From: an uncultured Coriobacteriaceae bacterium
GTDB lineage: Bacteria; Actinomycetota; Coriobacteriia; Coriobacteriales; Eggerthellaceae
Direction of reading: 5' to 3'
Assembly (NCBI GenBank): GCA_902767025.1
Contig: CACXFZ010000127.1
Location: 1-19,280 of the forward strand
DNA: 19,280 nucleotides
Both the position numbers and the translations under genes were made by a program. Positions 15,631 through 19,280 of the stretch are shown one piece after another. Every line of letters starts with the position of its first letter. Positions within the stretch are counted from its first letter, which is position 1. The notes beneath the pieces are model-generated. The model worked only from the letters and a program-made list of their open reading frames with translations. It had not been told where the DNA came from and searched no databases.

Positions 15631-16256
15631 ACCAGTACCCCCCAATATCGATTTACAGCTATAAACCCTCTGAAGCTTGCGACATATTTAACCACATTTC
15701 TCCCAATTCACACTTATTTTTGTCGTCGTGGAAACACCGATGACACGAGGGGCGCCAAACGGCAGGCCTGGAACCGAGAACTTTGCCGCCCTGATCGACA
15801 AAACCCAAGCTCCGCTTCTGCGAACTCCGCCATCGGAGTCGCAGGCGCCATGACGATCACGCCACCCGGAAAGATGCGCGTGTCTTCCTCGGCCGGCATG
15901 CCCGATTCGGTCCTTCCCGCAACTCCCAGCGGGCGCCGAAGAGATGCCGGTTGGACGCGTAGTGCGCATGAAGGCATCCTCAACGCATCTGTGAGGCCTT
16001 CCTCCAACTACAAAGATGGCGAGGTATTGACCCCGCCGTCTTGGAACCTCTAGGGCTTGAAGCCCCTTCAGCACCCTGAATTATACACGATGCAGAAGGC
16101 AAAGAACATACCCCGAGCCAATAGCAATTCCTACCCTCCAAAGCCCTAGAACAAGGAGTCGACACGGGTAACCACGCCACATCGTTGGCGAGCATGGCGT
16201 AAGCGACATCGAAGAACTCCGGATTGAAGACTAAGTCCTCATGGTAGAGAGAACAG
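15631..16256. other. Gene-poor region upstream of the transporter operon
   Basis: An AT-rich stretch at about 15640-15720 probably carries the promoter of the binding-protein gene, but I cannot pick out a good -35/-10 pair. The remaining 500 bp hold no ORF with a recognised product. Two overlapping minus-strand frames (15714-16007 and 15688-16074) and a plus-strand one (15850-16053) are mutually exclusive and unlike any family I know. A minus-strand stretch at about 16195-16265 reads coding-like (FNPEFFDVAYAMLANDVAW) but meets a stop at both ends of interest. A GGGCTTGAAGCCC palindrome lies at 16053-16065. The region looks like decayed or inserted DNA. Confidence 0.35.
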
Positions 16257-16667
16257 ATGCAAAAGCCGCCTTCCTATATCTTTAACCAGAGCTACAGCAA
16301 GAGGTATCATGTAGACTTGTTTAAGTCTGAGGTTGAAATGCTCAACAGGGCTCTTGATGAGTCGAAAAGGTTTGTTCTTGCAGACCAGATTCGTAAGTAT
16401 GCACTTAGTCTCGAACAAAGAGGTTTGAACGAGCAGGACGATTATATTGCTTGGCTTCGGGCAAAAGCAGATTGGATTGACCCAACCACTGCAACACAGG
16501 ATGAGACATTTGGATTATTCAAATCACTTGAATCATTTCCCAAGAAAAGAGCGGACATAAAGACTGACATCCCTTATAAAGTTAAGTGGTTTTTCGAACG
16601 GCGTGGCTATGCTGAAAACCAAAAATGGCAGCAGTTCACCGAAATAGTAGATGAAAATAGTAGATGA
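16257..16667 (+). CDS. Hypothetical protein, lower-GC, helical
   Basis: This 136-residue charged, helix-rich protein is on the plus strand, unlike the larger genes around it. ATG 16257 is the first start after an in-frame stop four codons upstream; the ribosome site is weak (AGAGA). The segment around residues 30-75 resembles a short helical module common at the C-terminus of many hypothetical proteins. That module has a basic QIRxY helix followed by a W..W/ADWxDP ending, here YIAWLRAKADWIDP. The gene could thus be a C-terminal fragment of a longer protein. GC content is visibly lower than in neighbouring genes, suggesting horizontal acquisition. No function can be assigned. Confidence 0.55.
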   Translation: MQKPPSYIFNQSYSKRYHVDLFKSEVEMLNRALDESKRFVLADQIRKYALSLEQRGLNEQDDYIAWLRAKADWIDPTTATQDETFGLFKSLESFPKKRADIKTDIPYKVKWFFERRGYAENQKWQQFTEIVDENSR

Positions 16668-16733
16668 ATTAACTCACAAACAGGAACCATGCGACACTGC
16701 TTGAAGAATCCGAAGGGTTTTACCGCCTGCGCA

Positions 16734-16746
16734 CCCCGTGTGCACC
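16734..16746. repeat. 13-bp direct repeat, copy 1
   Basis: CCCCGTGTGCACC occurs here and again at 16970-16982 in the same orientation, 236 bp apart. Together the copies bracket the structured RNA candidate. They could be the ends of a small inserted or repeated element, but no recombinase gene is near. Confidence 0.45.
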
Positions 16747-16769
16747 TAGGGGGTTTTAAGGCATCCTGC

Positions 16770-16802
16770 AAAAGAAAAATCACCGCCCGAAAATAGGCGG
16801 TG
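16770..16802 (-). terminator. Intrinsic terminator reading leftward
   Basis: On the minus strand CACCGCC pairs with GGCGGTG (7 bp, 8-nt loop TATTTTCG) and is followed directly by ATTTTTCTTT. It would end minus-strand transcripts coming from the AbiE-like genes or from a local small RNA. Confidence 0.75.
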
Positions 16803-16880
16803 ACCTGGGAAAACGTGGCGGGATGCACGAGACGTGAATTCGCGACCTCCGACGTGACAGCGGCAAAAGCCCAGGTCAAA
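16770..16880 (-). ncRNA. Candidate structured small RNA or leader ending in the terminator
   Basis: Reading leftward, a 9-bp perfect pair, TGACCTGGG (16878-16870) with CCCAGGTCA (16809-16801), encloses 60 nt. The 3' arm runs straight into the terminator stem, sharing two bases with it. The enclosed part carries two direct GACGTGA copies 20 bp apart (16831 and 16851). A T7 run lies just upstream. A long-range closing stem abutting an intrinsic terminator is typical of small RNAs or attenuators. I recognise no known RNA family, and no gene follows within 100 bp on this strand. Confidence 0.35.
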
Positions 16881-16969
16881 AAAAGATAAAAACGCTGCTC
16901 AGACGTGTAATCCGCGCTAAGCCAGTTTCGCAGATTCACACAGAATGATGCAGGTTTCGTTGTCTGTGC

Positions 16970-16982
16970 CCCCGTGTGCACC
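16970..16982. repeat. 13-bp direct repeat, copy 2
   Basis: This is the second copy of CCCCGTGTGCACC (first at 16734-16746), same orientation, just beyond the end of the broken nucleotidyltransferase region. Confidence 0.45.
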
Positions 16983-16992
16983 CAGCAGCGCA

Positions 16993-17150
16993 TCAATGAT
17001 CTGAATTAACAGAATCAAGAATCGCCTTCTCCAAATCAAACGCCACCTCTGCGCCTTCAACCCTCAGGCTACAGTCATCAGCTTTCGCAACCGCAAGGAG
17101 AGGCAAGGATCCATACCATGCAATTCTTCGGTCAAAGACAGCATATGTGG
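16993..17150 (-). pseudogene. Out-of-frame coding-like tail after the nucleotidyltransferase
   Basis: In a different minus-strand frame from the nucleotidyltransferase, about 50 codons read without a stop, ending KADDCSLRVEGAEVAFDLEKAI and then DSVNSDH at a TGA. The first part overlaps the end of the nucleotidyltransferase frame. This looks like a genuine protein C-terminus. It may be the original 3' end of the nucleotidyltransferase displaced by a frameshift, or the tail of another gene joined by deletion. I cannot name its family. Confidence 0.35.
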
Positions 17151-17432
17151 ATAGCCGGACACCTTCGGATTAAGGAAGCGGTAGTAATGGATTGCCTCGT
17201 CTTTTCCGCACCAAGGCTCGTAGCCACCCGCCCTGACAAATCCCCAGAATGCTTTCGCAAACGAAGAACCAGGGCCATCTGCTACAACGACGATGTCCAA
17301 ATCCTTGGTTGGTCTGAAATCAACCCCTTGCTCGGCGAAGAGCAAGCCGCACGCGCTGCCACCAATAAGAACATAGCTGCCCTCGAGCCCTGCCATAGCA
17401 TCGCGGAACAGATCGATTCCCTTGACACTCAT
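17064..17432 (-). CDS. AbiE-like nucleotidyltransferase, probably truncated
   Basis: The 122-residue product has the polymerase-beta-type nucleotidyltransferase core: VLIGGSACGLLF with the GGS at residues 24-26, then DFRPTKDLDIVVV with the paired acidic residues Asp44 and Asp46. FWGFVRAGGYE and YYRFLNP, which follow, are typical of this family. Relatives are usually about 220-260 residues; here the family match fades after YPHML and the frame soon stops. A coding-like stretch continues in another frame, pointing to a frameshift or deletion. The ATG overlaps the regulator gene stop by 4 bp (ATGA), the coupling usual for AbiEi/AbiEii-type toxin-antitoxin pairs. The catalytic motif is intact, but a functional toxin is doubtful. 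Confidence 0.65.
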   Translation of the reverse strand: MSVKGIDLFRDAMAGLEGSYVLIGGSACGLLFAEQGVDFRPTKDLDIVVVADGPGSSFAKAFWGFVRAGGYEPWCGKDEAIHYYRFLNPKVSGYPHMLSLTEELHGMDPCLSLRLRKLMTVA

Positions 17433-18101
17433 GCGAACATCGCCTCTTTAAGATCTTCGACTGCAGCATCGAGACGATCATCATGCTCGGCTGCAGCCAG
17501 GCTTTTCACGTCAAGGTAGAGTGAGACCGCGTCATCCTCACGCGGCTCGTAGCCCCATAGCTCCAGCAATGCATCCGGGGAGTCGTAACGAGTGACCTGC
17601 TCGGCCTCTGACAGAAGACGCTCAACTATTTCCTTGTCTGATGCGGCAACAGCTCGTGTTTCCCACGGGTCGTCCGCCAGCATGGTCCTTTTGCTCAATG
17701 CGCTCACACCCGAAAGCACAAATCCCTTAAAGATGCTGCAGCCCGTGTCGTTCAGAACAAGAAACAGCCGCTTCCTGACGGGTGACGAAAGGAGCACTTC
17801 GAGCTTCTCCAACAGTTCCTTCCTAGCTAGAGCCCCCTGCGGCGAAACCAAAAAGCGCGTACGCCCTCTGCTGCCGACAAGTGAAGGATCCACGCTTGAG
17901 AGCTCGGCAAGATAGCCAGACACGCTCGAAAGACTCTTTCCCATGAGTTCGGCAAGCTGAGTGGAGGTGACGCCATTCCAAGACCCGTCGATGATGTGGA
18001 CAGCAATCCTCTGGGCTCCCATGGACAATACGGTACCCACAGACGCAGCGGAACGCGAAGGGTTGCATGCTGCCGCGACGAACGGAATATGAAAGGTGTT
18101 T
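17429..18101 (-). pseudogene. AbiEi-like winged-helix regulator/antitoxin, 5' end removed by the IS
   Basis: The minus-strand frame is open from the inner edge of the insertion sequence to the stop at 17429. About 220 residues remain. GAQRIAVHIIDGSW, then GVTSTQLAELMGKSLSSVS and a basic RGRTRFLV strand form a winged helix-turn-helix. The C-terminal half (ALSKRTMLADDPWETRAV, YDSPDALLELWGYEP, DAVSLYLDVKSL, AAVEDLKEAMF) matches a regulator family commonly coupled to nucleotidyltransferases. Family members have about 150 extra N-terminal residues, expected beyond the element and outside this window. ATG 18022 could start a shortened protein, but has no ribosome site. In the intact pair it would act as DNA-binding antitoxin. 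Confidence 0.7.
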
Positions 18102-18124
18102 TCTGAAGGTAAACAATCGTGGTG
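18102..18124 (+). repeat. IS left terminal inverted repeat
   Basis: The 23 bp start TCTGAAGGTAAAC and end CGTGGTG; they are the exact reverse complement of 19258-19280. The match stops after this point, which sets the inner end. Confidence 0.9.
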
Positions 18125-18135
18125 GTGAATCCGCC

Positions 18136-19107
18136 CTATTTCCGCAGGTAGACGCCTTCCGACAGGGCCAAATGGCGAACGACCCTTTCCTCTGCCGGCC
18201 ATTTCTCCTCGTCGCGGCGCACCCTGAACAGGTACACGAACCAGTTGAGGTAGCTCTGGAGGTTGGCCGACTTCATGCACGAGAACCGCCCGACGTAGCG
18301 CCGGATCCAGGAGCACAGGTTGTTGACCAGCTCCATGTGGAGCAGGTACTCGGGGTCGGCGGCGTTGGCCCTGTAGCGCTCGTCCACGAGCCCGAGCTTC
18401 CTCACCAGGGCGCAGTGCGCCCTCTCGCAGTCGTGGACGATCGTGGAGCCCGGCATTATGTGCGCCTCCAGCGCGGCGCTGATCCTCCCCGTCGAGGGCT
18501 TGCCGTTCTCGCTGGCGACCACGAGCACGTTCTTGAACGCGTCTATGGCCACGACTACGCATACCTGGTCCTTCGACAGGCCGCGCCTGGGCTTGCGGCC
18601 GAGGTCGTGGAGCAGGTCGGTGTCGTTGAAGTACATCTCGTCGATCCAGACCCTCCCGGAAAGGACCACCTTCTCCTGCCAGGAGTCCACCGTCGAGAAG
18701 ACCTTGTGGCGCCACAGGTAGGCGGTCGGGTGGCTGATGCCGCAGGTCAGCTCGATGAGGCGCAGCGAGGCGTTGTGGCACATCACCTCCACGATGCGGA
18801 CGATTTTGTAGAGCGGCAGCTTCGCGCTCGCGAATATGGTCCCGGTGAGCGCGCTGAACCTCTTCCCGCAGCCGGGGCACTTCCACCGCGCCCTTCCCTG
18901 CGGGGTCGCCCCGTCCCTGAGCGGCTCCCTGAGCCCGCACCGGGGGCAGGGTGGCACGTGCCCCCAGATCTCGAGCAGCCCGTCGATCTTGTCGGCGCCG
19001 TATCTCTCCCGGCACCTCCTCGAGCCGACGGCGTCTTCAAGGGTCTGCAGGTCGCATTCGTCGAGCGAGTCGACAAGGCGCGCGAGGTCGATGGGCACGT
19101 CGGGCAT
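18136..19107 (-). CDS. IS1595-family transposase
   Basis: This 323-residue enzyme catalyses cut-and-paste movement of the element. An N-terminal zinc ribbon has two cysteine pairs (CPRCG near residue 54 and CPGCGKRF near 78), followed by the family phrase GTIFASAKLPL. A helix-turn-helix-like stretch (LIELTCGISHPTAYLW) comes next. The DDE-type core shows GRVWIDEMYF with the first Asp and IVHDCERAH with the second. The third position lies in the LVNNLCSWIRRYVG region, where IS1595 enzymes often use Asn. The C-terminal NWFVYLFRVR is typical. ATG 19107 has GGGGAG about 6 nt upstream. It looks intact and potentially active; its stop lies 11 bp inside the left repeat. Confidence 0.9.
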   Translation of the reverse strand: MPDVPIDLARLVDSLDECDLQTLEDAVGSRRCRERYGADKIDGLLEIWGHVPPCPRCGLREPLRDGATPQGRARWKCPGCGKRFSALTGTIFASAKLPLYKIVRIVEVMCHNASLRLIELTCGISHPTAYLWRHKVFSTVDSWQEKVVLSGRVWIDEMYFNDTDLLHDLGRKPRRGLSKDQVCVVVAIDAFKNVLVVASENGKPSTGRISAALEAHIMPGSTIVHDCERAHCALVRKLGLVDERYRANAADPEYLLHMELVNNLCSWIRRYVGRFSCMKSANLQSYLNWFVYLFRVRRDEEKWPAEERVVRHLALSEGVYLRK

Positions 19108-19120
19108 GGCGCTCCCCTAA

Positions 19121-19182
19121 CATTCCGATGCGCCCGAACGGCCATCTCCCGGAATGTCGCCAAACAGAGCAGGAGATGGCCG
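19121..19182 (-). promoter_or_regulatory. Transposase leader hairpin with possible pseudoknot
   Basis: On the transposase mRNA, CGGCCATCTCC (19182-19172) pairs perfectly with GGAGATGGCCG (19149-19139): 11 bp with a 22-nt loop. The loop sequence CATTCCG (19156-19150) is complementary to CGGAATG (19127-19121) just downstream, allowing a pseudoknot that ends a few nucleotides from the ribosome site. Such structures can limit transposase translation. Confidence 0.55.
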
Positions 19183-19257
19183 ACCGGGCGTCTCTGCTTG
19201 GCTGACGCCATCCTATCAGACAGGGGCGGGAGGGGCCGCGGGGCTCTTCCTATGGAA

Positions 19258-19280
19258 CACCACGATTGTTTACCTTCAGA
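19258..19280 (-). repeat. IS right terminal inverted repeat
   Basis: This is the exact 23-bp inverse of the left repeat; it reaches the last base of the window, so the repeat might continue beyond it. Confidence 0.9.

Larger units (their letters stand above)
18102..19280 (-). mobile_element. IS1595-like insertion sequence
   Basis: The element is 1,179 bp as seen, bounded by perfect 23-bp terminal inverted repeats, with a single transposase gene on the minus strand. It sits inside the AbiEi-like gene, splitting its 5' part off. The 8 bp left of the element are AGGTGTTT (18094-18101). IS1595 members usually make 8-bp target duplications, but the right flank lies outside the window, so this cannot be checked. 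For the same reason the true outer ends of the repeats could lie slightly further out. Base composition is very GC-rich and unlike the 16-17 kb region beside it. Confidence 0.85.

Noticed and set aside
16607..16996. A 129-codon minus-strand ORF
   Set aside because: It covers the terminator, the long-range stem and both direct repeats, and overlaps the end of the plus-strand gene; the sequence is better explained as structured non-coding DNA.
18136..19015. N-terminal extension of the regulator frame through the insertion sequence (open to 19015)
   Set aside because: The extension is an out-of-frame shadow of the transposase gene rich in Arg and Gly; only the part left of 18102 belongs to the regulator.
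1..19280. CRISPR arrays, tRNA or rRNA genes
   Set aside because: I saw no regularly spaced repeats, no cloverleaf-like sequences and no rRNA signature on either strand.

Overview
This window looks like chromosomal DNA from a high-GC, anaerobic, gut-type actinobacterium. Coriobacteriia/Eggerthellaceae is my best guess. The guess rests on overall base composition, frequent GTG/TTG starts, the Nif11-type peptide gene, a fused oligopeptide-transporter ATPase and an IS1595-like element. No rRNA or tRNA is present to confirm it. Nearly all genes lie on the minus strand, so each operon reads from high to low coordinates.

Layout, left to right. (1) 1-4118: a minus-strand operon for an ABC-2 exporter (ATPase, then two permeases) followed by a DesK/NarX-type sensor kinase cut by the window edge. 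This content matches linearmycin/bacitracin-type 'sense-and-export' loci such as Bacillus LnrJKLMN. A near-perfect dyad sits about 80 bp upstream of the ATPase. (2) 4119-5055: a scrap zone. It holds the C-terminal remnant of a short-chain dehydrogenase, another C-terminal scrap on the plus strand, a 50-codon CHGC mini-ORF, and a Nif11-leader peptide gene. The last has a double-Cx2C core and is interrupted by an in-frame amber codon. (3) 5056-6306: an orphan HipA/CtkA-like kinase gene. (4) 6584-10096: a two-gene cyclic-di-GMP module, HD-GYP phosphodiesterase then GGDEF cyclase, each with a long helical/TPR-like sensory half. (5) 10281-15630: an oligopeptide ABC transporter operon (lipoprotein binding protein, DppB-type permease, DppC-type permease, fused DppD-DppF ATPase), with a strong hairpin between the binding protein and permease genes. 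(6) 15660-17063: sparse, lower-GC DNA with one 136-aa plus-strand ORF, decayed fragments, and a structured minus-strand RNA candidate ending in an intrinsic terminator. (7) 17064-18101: an AbiE-like pair (winged-helix regulator plus nucleotidyltransferase). Its regulator is truncated at the 5' end by an insertion sequence and its nucleotidyltransferase seems broken at the 3' end. (8) 18102-19280: an IS1595-like element with 23-bp perfect terminal inverted repeats, one transposase, and a hairpin/pseudoknot-prone transposase leader.

Most transport and signalling genes look intact. The two small-system loci, the RiPP-like peptide and the AbiE-like pair, show visible damage. The best leads are the amber-interrupted Nif11/zinc-ribbon peptide, the paired c-di-GMP enzymes, the exporter dyad, and the structured RNA candidate at 16.77-16.88 kb.
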